Shown one piece after another: positions 1 through 7,134 of a stretch of DNA of 64,000 nucleotides. Positions within the stretch are counted from its first letter, which is position 1, and every line of letters starts with the position of its first letter. The translations under genes were made by a program, and so were the position numbers. The notes under the pieces are model-generated. The model ran no database searches. It worked only from the letters and a program-made list of their open reading frames with translations, and had not been told where the DNA came from. This stretch comes from Bacteroidaceae bacterium (GTDB taxonomy: Bacteria; Bacteroidota; Bacteroidia; Bacteroidales; Bacteroidaceae), in contig JAFQBB010000036.1 in the NCBI GenBank assembly GCA_017416805.1, positions 62,001-126,000 of the forward strand. Direction: 5' to 3'.

Positions 1-2
1 TG

Positions 3-326
3 CCCATGCCTCCAAAGGAGAAGTTGGGCGAGATACATTGCCCCGTCATGTACATGCTCGGTGGCGAGAGCGACATAGCTTATGCCAACGGCAAGGACGA
101 CTTCACCCGCATCACCCACGTCCCCGCCTGCTTTGCCAACCTTCCCGTAGGTCATGGTGGCACCTATGCCCAGCCCCACGGAGGCGATTACTCCATCGTA
201 GCCCTCGCCTGGCTCGACTGGCAACTCAAGGGCGACAAGCGTGCCGCCAAGATGTTCAAGGGCAAGAAACCCCTCCTCGCCTCCCGTCCCGGATGGACAT
301 TGCAGAAGAATGATTTGATGAAGTAG
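3..326 (+). CDS. Alpha/beta hydrolase, C-terminal part (5' end outside window)
   Basis: The reading frame is open to the left edge, so only the last ~107 residues are seen. The segment GGESDIAY places an acidic residue after a beta-strand, and VGHGGTY carries a histidine near the end, matching the Asp and His of the serine-hydrolase triad in the alpha/beta hydrolase fold; the nucleophile serine would lie upstream. Such proteins in Bacteroidota are often acetyl or feruloyl esterases, but the substrate cannot be read from this fragment. The TAG stop is the first triplet of a 7-bp repeat array, and a clear terminator follows. Confidence 0.6.
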   Translation, partial: PMPPKEKLGEIHCPVMYMLGGESDIAYANGKDDFTRITHVPACFANLPVGHGGTYAQPHGGDYSIVALAWLDWQLKGDKRAAKMFKGKKPLLASRPGWTLQKNDLMK

Positions 327-347
327 CTACTAGCTACTAGTGATGAG
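324..347. repeat. 7-bp repeat array (TAGCTAC type) starting at a stop codon
   Basis: Three consecutive 7-bp words (TAGCTAC, TAGCTAC, TAGTGAT) follow directly, and the first TAG is the stop codon of the hydrolase. The same family recurs at 522-588, 6878-6963, 10003-10073, 11033-11078 and 34104-34180. Confidence 0.75.
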
Positions 348-353
348 ATTTAT

Positions 354-390
354 AAAGGGCATCCTTTTCGGGGTGCCCTTTCTTATTGAT
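354..390 (+). terminator. Rho-independent terminator after the hydrolase gene
   Basis: AAAGGGCA at 354-361 pairs with TGCCCTTT at 374-381, followed by a T-rich stretch. Confidence 0.75.
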
Positions 391-521
391 AAGGAAAAAT
401 CAGGTTGTTATTCTTTTGGGGTGAACTATCAAGAAATCCTTGTCAGTTCGATTATCTGGCTTTGTGGGAAGTACTTTTGTCCTTTTGGGTAGTGATTTTC
501 GCTTTTTTGGGGGTAGTTCGC

Positions 522-588
522 CACTATTCACTCGTTACTCGTAGCTCGTCACTCGTAGCTAGTAGCTAGTCACTAGTCACTCGTAGCT
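522..588. repeat. 7-bp repeat array overlapping the 3' end of the Nudix gene
   Basis: About nine 7-bp words of the types CACTCGT, AGCTAGT and AGCTCGT run without interruption. The array extends into the Nudix gene: its last seven codons and TAG stop are made of repeat words. Confidence 0.75.
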
Positions 589-958
589 CCTTCACCACCT
601 CCACATCCGCCGGTAGCCATTGCACGGTGTCCAGTTCCTCCCGGCTTAGCCATTGCGCGGAGAGGTGTTCGTTCAGTTTCACCCTTCCCTGCACGATGCG
701 GCACAGGGCGCAATGCATCGTCAGGTGAAATGTCGGGTAGTCATGCTCCACCGTGCATAGCCACTTCTCGGGCATTATCATCACACAGAGTTCCTCCCAT
801 ATCTCGCGCACGAGCGCCACCTCCCTGCTCTCGCCCTCTTCCATTTTCCCGCCGGGAAACTCCCACCATCCCTTGTACTCGCCATATCCCCGTTGGGTGG
901 CAAGCAAATTTCCTCCTTCATCATGTATGATGGCGGCAACTACTTGGATGGTTTTCAT
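566..958 (-). CDS. Nudix hydrolase, MutT-like (8-oxo-dGTP diphosphatase type)
   Basis: A 130-residue protein, the usual length of MutT-type Nudix enzymes, which hydrolyse nucleoside diphosphate-X compounds; by family this one would cleanse oxidised dGTP or a related pyrimidine nucleotide in the cytoplasm. The Nudix box lies at about residues 36-58: GGKMEEGE, then REIWEEL. The metal-binding REUxEE core is intact, but the glycine that normally follows it is a cysteine (EELCV). The start codon overlaps the stop of the upstream DUF4359-like gene by 4 bases, implying an operon with it and the NERD gene. The last residues (ELRVTSD) are encoded by a 7-bp repeat array, so the native C-terminus has probably been altered. 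Confidence 0.85.
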   Translation of the reverse strand: MKTIQVVAAIIHDEGGNLLATQRGYGEYKGWWEFPGGKMEEGESREVALVREIWEELCVMIMPEKWLCTVEHDYPTFHLTMHCALCRIVQGRVKLNEHLSAQWLSREELDTVQWLPADVEVVKELRVTSD

Positions 959-1302
959 TCTTCCTCCTCAATTTTCTTCAATAGTTCTTCTTTCGATATG
1001 GTGAACACATGGTTCATCACACCGACGGAAACGACATTATCACCAGCTTTACCAACACTGAAGAGGAAGTAATTATCCACCTCCATATTGTTTTTTACTA
1101 TCATTTGTCCAAGCCCTATAGCCATGGACGAAATAGTGAGATTTAGTGCATTTTCTGTCATCTCATCCCCCATTTCCTCTTCCATAACATCGGTTAATAC
1201 GTCCATCAGGGCTTCGGTATGGGTCTCTTTATCAGGACAAGTCACTACGCACGTGGCGCAGATGATTACGATAATCAGTAATGTGTAAAAGAATGCTTTC
1301 AT
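955..1302 (-). CDS. Small exported or membrane-anchored protein, DUF4359-like
   Basis: 115 residues. An N-terminal hydrophobic segment (residues ~3-20) is followed by a cysteine-containing stretch CPDKETHTEALMDVL and a soluble region, which resembles the small DUF4359 proteins of Bacteroides (family recalled, not searched). Its function is unknown. It sits 14 bases after the NERD gene and overlaps the Nudix start by 4 bases, so the three are probably co-transcribed. The short hydrophobic segment could be a signal peptide or a single membrane anchor. Confidence 0.6.
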   Translation of the reverse strand: MKAFFYTLLIIVIICATCVVTCPDKETHTEALMDVLTDVMEEEMGDEMTENALNLTISSMAIGLGQMIVKNNMEVDNYFLFSVGKAGDNVVSVGVMNHVFTISKEELLKKIEEEE

Positions 1303-1316
1303 ATTGTCATTTTTTA

Positions 1317-2054
1317 TTATTCGTAAATTCTATGTTTTCCCAATTTGTCACCTATGTTTTGGATATGTTGTTGTGTGGCATACGTTGAGTCTCCACGTTC
1401 AACTGCTTCTTTAAGCAGACGAATGATTTCCCATTTGTCAGTAAAAGGTGCTTCTGGATTATAATTTAAAATGTCTGTAATGACATCATTCACGCGATAA
1501 GGCTTTATGACAAAGGTGTTTCGAGGGATATAATTCAAATCTTTTAATGTACTATTGCCGTAAAATACGATAATTGAAAATACAGGAATATTGTCAGGAA
1601 GATTTAATTCTTTTCTTAGATATCGGATGTGGGATGCATTTTGTCGGATGGGATTATAAAAACGATATTTTTCATTACCGTAAGCCATTACTTGTGTCCA
1701 TTGTTCATGTCCGCCATTACCAAATATCCATCCGCTATAATCCTTGACCTCAAAAACAAGGATTCCTACTTTGGTTGGTACAACTACATCTATTTGTGAA
1801 TATTCGCCATTACCCTTTTCTATAAGTAAGTCATGAAAAATGGTTTTAGCAGGGATACCACTTTGAATTAATTTATATACAAGATCTCGTTCAGATTCAG
1901 TGCCTCTATCAAGTGGCGTTACACTGGATATAAGTTCACGTCTGTGCTTCATTTCAATCATTCTTTTTATAAGCCGAACAATTTGAAGAAGCACAAGAAA
2001 AATACCTATTATCAGTGCTATTCTTATTAGGACAACTATTTGTGGATTCCCCAT
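1317..2054 (-). CDS. Membrane-anchored NERD-domain protein
   Basis: 245 residues. One transmembrane helix (residues ~8-28) precedes a NERD (nuclease-related) domain at roughly 45-165, with YSQIDVVV and FEVKDYSG matching the D...ExK pattern of this endonuclease-like fold. NERD proteins are thought to act on DNA, but their cellular role is mostly unknown. First gene of a three-gene operon with the DUF4359-like and Nudix genes. A good promoter box lies just upstream. Confidence 0.75.
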   Translation of the reverse strand: MGNPQIVVLIRIALIIGIFLVLLQIVRLIKRMIEMKHRRELISSVTPLDRGTESERDLVYKLIQSGIPAKTIFHDLLIEKGNGEYSQIDVVVPTKVGILVFEVKDYSGWIFGNGGHEQWTQVMAYGNEKYRFYNPIRQNASHIRYLRKELNLPDNIPVFSIIVFYGNSTLKDLNYIPRNTFVIKPYRVNDVITDILNYNPEAPFTDKWEIIRLLKEAVERGDSTYATQQHIQNIGDKLGKHRIYE

Positions 2055-2074
2055 AACACAAACTTTTTATCTCG

Positions 2075-2082
2075 CAAAGATA
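2075..2082 (-). promoter_or_regulatory. Bacteroidota -7 box (TATCTTTG) for the NERD operon
   Basis: TATCTTTG on the minus strand, about 20 bases before the NERD start codon, matches the TAnnTTTG consensus. Confidence 0.65.
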
Positions 2083-2490
2083 ATGATTTCCTTTTTTCCT
2101 TGCGAACATTCATCTGGTTTTATTGATATTTCTGTGCAAAATTATGACTTACAATAGAATATTTCAACCTACTACAGGCGGAGTTTCACCGTTTGTAGAG
2201 TGTAAAAGATTAAAAGAATTAAATAAGAGGGAGAAATAGGTTCGTTTATAGACAAACCCCTGTTTGGGCTTCTTTGTCAAACTTTATGCTTTTAGGAACT
2301 CTTTTTTCCCTGATTATAGATTTGGCTATAGACTTCTTGGTTCATAAATGATTTTGGGGTTATGGTAAAAGCTAAGAATGTGGGACTAATTTATAGCCCC
2401 CCTTAGCAAAATGGCTAAACAAAAGATGCAAATAGGCATGCATTTATACTGGAATTGGCAAGAAAAAGATGGAGAGTGCCTGACTATTTT
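2083..2490. other. Intergenic stretch without recognised gene
   Basis: AT-rich sequence between the NERD promoter and the 21-bp repeat array. I see no convincing reading frame, RNA or operator. Confidence 0.5.
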
Positions 2491-2574
2491 TTATCCCAAG
2501 CTTTGGTTTAGTTATCTCAAAGTTTGGTTTAGTTATCTTAAAGCTTAGTTTAGTTGTCCCAAAGCTTGGGATAA
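2491..2574. repeat. 21-bp tandem array, four units, with inverted ends
   Basis: Four consecutive 21-bp units, each with a TTATC/TTGTC start and a central AAGCTT or AAGTTT. The array begins TTATCCCAAGCTT and ends with its exact reverse complement AAGCTTGGGATAA. It lies in a gene-free region. Three other arrays of 22-bp period but different sequence occur in this window. Confidence 0.8.
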
Positions 2575-2648
2575 TGTCTTTTTAGGCATTCTTGGTTTAT
2601 TTTTGGGCAGTTTTCAATGGATTTGATGGCTGAAAAGACGTTTATCTT

Positions 2649-2804
2649 TCACCCCTCTCCCCCATCCGCCACCAGCATACCGTTGGTTTCTTCCTCTACA
2701 GGTGCATACGGGCGGACTTTGTGGAGGGCGTAGTTTTCCAGATAGATTTGGTTGAGGGTGCGCTCAAGGCCTTTCAGGGTGAGGTCGCGACGGGAGGGCT
2801 TCAT
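2649..2804 (-). pseudogene. 51-codon orphan copy of the vsr 3' end
   Basis: An ATG overlapping the stop codon of the DUF4143 ATPase (ATGA) opens a 51-codon frame that reads MKPSRRDLTLK...YAPVEEE, almost identical to the last ~51 residues of the Vsr protein encoded at 4142-4663. At DNA level about 145 bp match with only a few differences, so the duplication is recent. It lacks all catalytic parts of Vsr. It may be translated by coupling to the ATPase, but is most simply a gene fragment left by recombination. Confidence 0.8.
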
Positions 2805-3952
2805 ATCTTAAAATGCCGATAATTGACAATGCCGTCTAAAGTGGAGACTGTTTGTTCTTCGCCCGCATAGATGACAGCGGACTTGATGAGGCGGTCACCC
2901 AAGAGTTTCCCCAAATAGTGAAGGCCACTGAGAAAATCGCGCGTAAAGGTTTGCGAGGATTTTATTTCGTAAGCCTCGTATTGAAAACTTCTTTGGCGAA
3001 GCAAATCCACCTCATGTTGGGAGCTGTCGCGATAGAAATAGAGGTTCGGTTCTTTGCCTTGATTGACCAATTGCTTGTATGCCTCGACCACCACGTAGTT
3101 TTCAAAGATATTTCCTCTGAGGGGGTGTATAGCCAATTGCTGTTCGGTTTCGATTCCTAGCAGATAGCAGAGCAGTCCTGTGTCGAAGAAATAGAGTTTG
3201 GGAGCTTTGATGAGACGTTTACCTATGTTCTCATAGAAGGGTGAAAGGGTGAAAGTAATGTAAGAGGCTGTGAGAATGGAGAGCCACGATTGGATGGTCT
3301 TGACACTGACTCCCACGGCATTAGAGAGTGCTGATGCATTGAACTCCGTACCTGCGCGTCCGGCTGCCAGACGGATGAAGGTTTGGAAATCGCGCAGATT
3401 GGTGACATTGACAATGCGCCGCACATCGCGCTCTACATACGTGGTGTAATAGTTGGGATAGAGCAAATGATAGGGTTGTATGCCTGCCCATACGGCCGGA
3501 TAACAGCCTCTGAGCAACAAGGTGTCGGTACTGACATCTGTGGTGGCAAGCCCGTCCAACTCTTGCAACGAAAGTGGCAACAGGGTGAGTACTGCTGCTC
3601 GTCCGGCCAATGACTGACTGATATTTTCCAACAAACTGAAGTTGCTGCTGCCGGTGATGACGTAGCGACGGTCGGGATTGGCATCAGAGATGACCTGTAT
3701 ATAGGAAAACAGTTCGGGATAGTTCTGTGCTTCGTCAATGATGACGCCTTGGGTATAGGCCGACAGGAAGGCTTTAGGGTCGGTCGCTGCTTGTTCGCGC
3801 ACTGCTATATCTTCCAGGTTGACGTATGCGTAATCGGGAAACACCTGTTTGCACAATGTTGTCTTCCCCGATTGCCGGGGTCCCGTGATGGTTATCACCT
3901 TGAAGTAGGGTATCAAATCCCTAAGTGTTTGCTCTATCTTTCTAGTAATCAT
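2801..3952 (-). CDS. AAA+ ATPase with C-terminal DUF4143 domain
   Basis: 383 residues from the ATG giving MITRKIEQTL. A longer frame reaches 4012, but its extra codons contain the -7 promoter box, so the shorter start is chosen. The Walker A motif GPRQSGKTT is near residue 23 and the Walker B segment GVIIDEAQNYPEL near 70, followed by the sensor-like ITGSSNFSLL. The C-terminal third has the DUF4143 pattern with YEIKSSQTF, a PD-(D/E)xK nuclease-like signature. These ATPases are common in anaerobes and their role is unknown; some associate with toxin-like or defence loci. The gene is flanked by direct repeats of the vsr 3' end. Confidence 0.85.
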   Translation of the reverse strand: MITRKIEQTLRDLIPYFKVITITGPRQSGKTTLCKQVFPDYAYVNLEDIAVREQAATDPKAFLSAYTQGVIIDEAQNYPELFSYIQVISDANPDRRYVITGSSNFSLLENISQSLAGRAAVLTLLPLSLQELDGLATTDVSTDTLLLRGCYPAVWAGIQPYHLLYPNYYTTYVERDVRRIVNVTNLRDFQTFIRLAAGRAGTEFNASALSNAVGVSVKTIQSWLSILTASYITFTLSPFYENIGKRLIKAPKLYFFDTGLLCYLLGIETEQQLAIHPLRGNIFENYVVVEAYKQLVNQGKEPNLYFYRDSSQHEVDLLRQRSFQYEAYEIKSSQTFTRDFLSGLHYLGKLLGDRLIKSAVIYAGEEQTVSTLDGIVNYRHFKI

Positions 3953-4001
3953 CCTTGTAGTATAAAAGTATGCAAATTTGGAGTCTGATTCCAAATCTGC
4001 A

Positions 4002-4009
4002 CAAAAATA
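4002..4009 (-). promoter_or_regulatory. -7 box (TATTTTTG) for the DUF4143 ATPase
   Basis: TATTTTTG on the minus strand, about 50 bases upstream of the chosen ATG at 3952; it lies within the longer frame and so argues against the upstream start at 4012. Confidence 0.55.
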
Positions 4010-4141
4010 CATCTTCTATTTGATATACACAAGTTTATGAATGATATTTTGCGGTAAAATGGGGAAATTAAATGTTTTACCCTGCAATGCGCACCTTTCA
4101 TGTTGCTAATTTTCCCCATAGTGCGCACGTTTTTACTCTAC

Positions 4142-4663
4142 TCAAGTAGTGGTAACCTCTCCCCCATCCGCCACCAGCATACCGTTGGTTTCTTCCTCTA
4201 CAGGCGCATACGGGCGGACTTTGTGGAGGGCGTAGTTTTCCAGATAGATTTGGTTGAGGGTGCGCTCAAGGCCTTTCAGGGTGAGGTCGCGACGCGTGGG
4301 CTTCAACTGGCACTCCCACAGGATGATGGTGTGCCAGCCGAGGAGGCGGAGCTGGATGCGCTTCTGCATGTCGCGTTCGCGGTTGCGCTCTATCTTGGCT
4401 TTCCAGAAGGGGGTGTTTGTCTTGGGGAGGACGAAGTATGGGCAATCTTCGTGGCCGTGCCAGAAGCATCCGTTGATGAAGATGACTGTCCGATATTTTC
4501 GCAACACAATATCGGGTGTGCCGGGCAGGCGCTTGACGTTCACCCGATAGCGGAATCCGCGAGAGAAGAGGTAGCGGCGCACCATCATCTCGGGCTTCGT
4601 ATTGCGGCTTCGGATGCTCTTCATGCATCGCCTCCTTTGTTCGGGTGTCAGTCGGTCGGGCAT
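4142..4663 (-). CDS. vsr: Vsr, very short patch repair mismatch endonuclease
   Basis: 173 residues. Vsr nicks DNA 5' of T:G mismatches made by deamination of 5-methylcytosine. Family motifs are present: CMKSIRSRNTKPE near the N-terminus, LPGTPDIV (catalytic Asp), INGCFWHGHEDC (zinc and catalytic His region), NRERDMQ and LGWHTIILWECQL. The C-terminal tail from about residue 120 (LTLKGLERTLNQIYLENYA onward) is repeated at two other places in the block. It starts 8 bases after the BRO-Fic gene, so the two are probably co-transcribed. No cytosine methyltransferase, the usual partner, is seen in the window, so this is an orphan vsr. Confidence 0.9.
   Translation of the reverse strand: MPDRLTPEQRRRCMKSIRSRNTKPEMMVRRYLFSRGFRYRVNVKRLPGTPDIVLRKYRTVIFINGCFWHGHEDCPYFVLPKTNTPFWKAKIERNRERDMQKRIQLRLLGWHTIILWECQLKPTRRDLTLKGLERTLNQIYLENYALHKVRPYAPVEEETNGMLVADGGEVTTT
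4150..4310. repeat. vsr 3'-end repeat, copy within vsr
   Basis: About 145 bp here match 2649-2804 almost exactly, and about 80 bp match 5690-5790 with a few changes. All three copies have the same orientation and lie at the 3' end of a gene. Confidence 0.85.
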
Positions 4664-4671
4664 GGGGGATA

Positions 4672-5544
4672 TTATGTATTATCAGCTTCTTCGTAGTAAT
4701 AAGAATAGTCGATTCCTTTCATGAAGATTTCGCGGTCATCGATGAGGTCGGTCATTGCACCTTTGAGCAATCGTTTGATAGGTAGGGCATCCGTCGTGCT
4801 TTTACGCATGGCTTCGAGATATTCTTTCTTGTCAATCCGGCTCCAATCCACGCAAAGTTTCAACCGCTTCTTGAAGATGAGGTCGAGCCAGATACGCGTA
4901 GAGCGTCCGTTGCCCTCCATAAAGGGGTGTGCCACGTTCATCTCCACGTATTTTTCCACTATTTGGTTGAATGTATTCTCTGGCATCCGCTCTATCATTT
5001 TCAGGTTCTCCAACAGATATTCAGCTCGGCAAAACAGCGTGCCGTCCTTCCATATCGTCTTGGTACGTATCTGTCCGGCAAAGTCATAAAGTCCGCCAAA
5101 GAGATAGGCATGGATTTGTTGGAGGCTCTTCACCGTCCCTACATCCTCCGCACTCACCAAGTTGCTCTGCATGAACGTATAAGCCTTTTTCTTGCTCCGT
5201 CCGTCGATGGAGTTTTCAGAATATGTCAACCAATCGAGGAAGTGGGTGGCACGTTTGCTTGGCAGAGTCTTCACCACCTCTGCAATGTTCTCTTGTGCAA
5301 AGCAGTCGGTGGCATAACGCTTGCCGTCGGACGACACCATTTTCAGTTGTATACATTTTGAATACAACTGACCATATTCATCCTTTTTCCGATTTTTCAG
5401 TGTACCCCAATAGACACGTGGACGGGGGCTTTCCGTAATGGCAGCCACTATATCTACGATGGAGAACCACCACTTGCTCTGTTCTTCATCCCAAATGGCC
5501 CGCACCTCGTGGTCGTTATAGAATCGGATAGATATCTTGTTCAT
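4672..5544 (-). CDS. BRO-N and Fic domain fusion protein
   Basis: 290 residues. Residues ~1-115 look like a BRO-N (phage-type DNA-binding) domain: WWFSIVDIVAAIT, then YWGTLKNRKK. Residues ~120-270 are a Fic domain with HPFMEGNGRSTR, the full catalytic motif HPFx(D/E)GNGRxxR, and the upstream LFGGLYDFAGQIRT flap. Fic proteins transfer AMP or other phosphate-containing groups onto proteins. I find no clear inhibitory (S/T)xxxE(G/N) helix in the protein and no small antitoxin gene beside it. It precedes vsr by 8 bases. It may be a toxin-like, phage-related or defence factor. Confidence 0.85.
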   Translation of the reverse strand: MNKISIRFYNDHEVRAIWDEEQSKWWFSIVDIVAAITESPRPRVYWGTLKNRKKDEYGQLYSKCIQLKMVSSDGKRYATDCFAQENIAEVVKTLPSKRATHFLDWLTYSENSIDGRSKKKAYTFMQSNLVSAEDVGTVKSLQQIHAYLFGGLYDFAGQIRTKTIWKDGTLFCRAEYLLENLKMIERMPENTFNQIVEKYVEMNVAHPFMEGNGRSTRIWLDLIFKKRLKLCVDWSRIDKKEYLEAMRKSTTDALPIKRLLKGAMTDLIDDREIFMKGIDYSYYYEEADNT

Positions 5545-5612
5545 ACTATTTCGACTTTTCCATTTATCCTCTTGGCGAACTTATAAGAAATCTTTGTGAG
5601 TTCATTTTTTGT

Positions 5613-6227
5613 TCAAATGCTTATCCTCTGCGAAGATACTACATATTTGGGAAATGACAAAAAAGATTGTTCACAATTTCCACATCCGCCGGCAGTCATC
5701 ATGGTGCCGGTTCCTTCCTCCGTAGGTGCATACGGACGGACTTTGTGGAGGGCGTAATTTTCCAGATAGATTTGGTTGAGGGTGCGCCCGACAACCTGCA
5801 CCAACTGGCGGAGTTCGCCCAACTGGTCGCGACGCAGGCGGTCGTTCACGGCATAGCCTTTCACAAGGTATTCCTTCAGAATTTTGTTTGCCCATTGGCG
5901 GAACTTGACACCGCGCTTAGAGTTGACGCGATAACCGACTGAAATTATCATGTCAAGATTAAAGTATGGTATTTGGCGAGTCACACTTCTGTTACCCTCA
6001 ATTTGAAGTTGTGCAATTTTTGCACAGGTTGACTCCCGCTCCAATTCTTCAACTTTGTAGATGTTGTTGATATGGCGGACAATGGAGGTCCTGTCCGTTT
6101 GAAACAGCTCCGCCATCTGCGCCTGTGTCAACCACACAGTCTCATTCTCCATGCGGACGTCCACTTGCGTCTGCCCGTCCTCGGTCTGATAGATGACTAT
6201 TTGGTCATTCTTATTCATATTGCCCAT
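5613..6227 (-). CDS. RhuM-family protein, truncated and fused to a Vsr-type tail
   Basis: 204 residues. The N-terminal ~145 residues match the virulence RhuM family: IVIYQTEDGQTQVDVR, WLTQAQMAELFQTDRTSI, and GYRVNSKRGVKFRQWANKIL. RhuM proteins usually exceed 300 residues. Here the sequence departs right after QLVQVVGRTL into NQIYLENYALHKVRPYAP, the tail of Vsr, and then ~35 unrelated residues. The switch lies at CGCACCCTCAACCAA, which is shared with vsr, consistent with recombination at short homology. Function after truncation is doubtful. The start could also be the ATG three codons further in. Confidence 0.75.
   Translation of the reverse strand: MGNMNKNDQIVIYQTEDGQTQVDVRMENETVWLTQAQMAELFQTDRTSIVRHINNIYKVEELERESTCAKIAQLQIEGNRSVTRQIPYFNLDMIISVGYRVNSKRGVKFRQWANKILKEYLVKGYAVNDRLRRDQLGELRQLVQVVGRTLNQIYLENYALHKVRPYAPTEEGTGTMMTAGGCGNCEQSFLSFPKYVVSSQRISI
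5690..5790. repeat. vsr 3'-end repeat, diverged copy fused to rhuM
   Basis: Third copy of the repeat at 2649-2804 and 4150-4310. About 80 bp of the middle are conserved; the outer part is diverged and carries a stretch resembling the 3' end of the Nudix gene (598-617). Confidence 0.75.
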
Positions 6228-6661
6228 GTTTTATTGCATCCAATTATCTTTTTGTAAAGATGCTACAAATATTTGACAATTACAAGTTTAAAGAAGAATG
6301 ACACCATTTTCAGTTGACAACACATGTAGTCAACTCATTGCCCGCCTGCTTCAGTTTGGTTTTCTGTACGCTCCAATACTTTCTCGGGCGGGGTTTCATT
6401 CACTATGTCAATGGTTGTGTATTGTCCGCATTATTTATCATTTTAAATGGGTCTATTCCGTGGTTTACGATTTGCTTCCGCAAGCGTAGGGGGTGATGGT
6501 CCACATCGCCCAAGAGGTATGGGGAGGGCTTGGGGGTGGCATTGCCGATGAAAATTTTCGGGGTGCACGGAGAAAAAATTTTTGGAAGATAGGGGAAAAA
6601 TATGCCGTTTTTTGGGGTGTGAGTCATGCTGGTAGGGAATGTGAGATGCACGCACAAAGTG

Positions 6662-6835
6662 TGTCACAGTTATCACAAATCACAAATCACAGATACAAAA
6701 AAGTGAAATCATAACTGATGCGGTAATGTAAAGAATATTTTATATTATATATATAATATAAGTTTTCACACCAACCTTTCATTTTCGTTTTCAACTAACT
6801 GTTATCTGTGATTTGTGATAACTGTGATAGCTGTG
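6662..6835. repeat. Inverted ATCACAA-type arms around an AT palindrome
   Basis: The left arm (6662-6695) has 7-bp words ATCACAA/ATCACAG; the right arm (6801-6835) is largely its reverse complement. Between them TATATTATAT is followed by its exact inverse (6741-6760). The whole could form a cruciform. Confidence 0.7.
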
Positions 6836-6877
6836 TGATGGCGAATAATCCTTACAACTGTCTGAATGCGGAATGTT

Positions 6878-6963
6878 AAAAGAGTTACGAGCTACGAGTG
6901 ACGAGCTACAAGTACATTCGGCTGAAAATCAACTTGTCACTGGTAGCCCGTAACTCGTAGCTG
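6878..6963. repeat. Inverted pair of 7-bp TAGCTAC-family arrays
   Basis: GTTACGA, GCTACGA, GTGACGA words on the left; their reverse complements on the right, separated by about 20 bases. Confidence 0.7.
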
Positions 6964-7085
6964 ATGTTAAATCTCCGCCAAAACGCCCTCCCCTCTTGAC
7001 ATTCATGGGCTGTATGTGGTATATTTGCAAAGTGGAAGGACAAAGAAAAACCGTCTGTAAGTGCATGATTGTTGGAGAAAAAGCG

Positions 7086-7093
7086 TATCTTTG
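7086..7093 (+). promoter_or_regulatory. -7 box (TATCTTTG) for the PL11 gene
   Basis: TATCTTTG, 42 bases before the chosen ATG. The predicted transcript start near 7100 excludes the upstream ATG at 7069. Confidence 0.65.
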
Positions 7094-7134
7094 TGCCCAT
7101 CATGAATTACTTATACCAAAACAACAGAAAAACG

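Larger units (their letters stand above)
6228..7085. other. Gene-free region with inverted 7-bp arrays and an AT palindrome
   Basis: No convincing gene. It contains a hairpin at ~6311-6334 (AGTTGAC/GTCAACT), a G-rich element at ~6500-6540 like those described inside the DUF5107 gene, inverted ATCACAA-word arms at 6662-6695 and 6801-6835 around a perfect 20-bp AT palindrome at 6741-6760, and a 7-bp TAGCTAC-family pair at 6878-6963. Confidence 0.55.

Noticed and set aside
3953-4012. Upstream start for the DUF4143 ATPase
   Set aside because: The 20 extra codons contain the -7 box, and the family begins close to MITRKIEQ.
6493-6714. 73-codon plus-strand frame after the accessory block
   Set aside because: It runs through a G-rich repeat element and the ATCACAA array; the translation (GGLGGG, repeated SQ/IT words) reflects repeats, not a protein.
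7069-7134. Upstream start for PL11
   Set aside because: It precedes the promoter box and would hide the signal peptide behind 22 polar residues.
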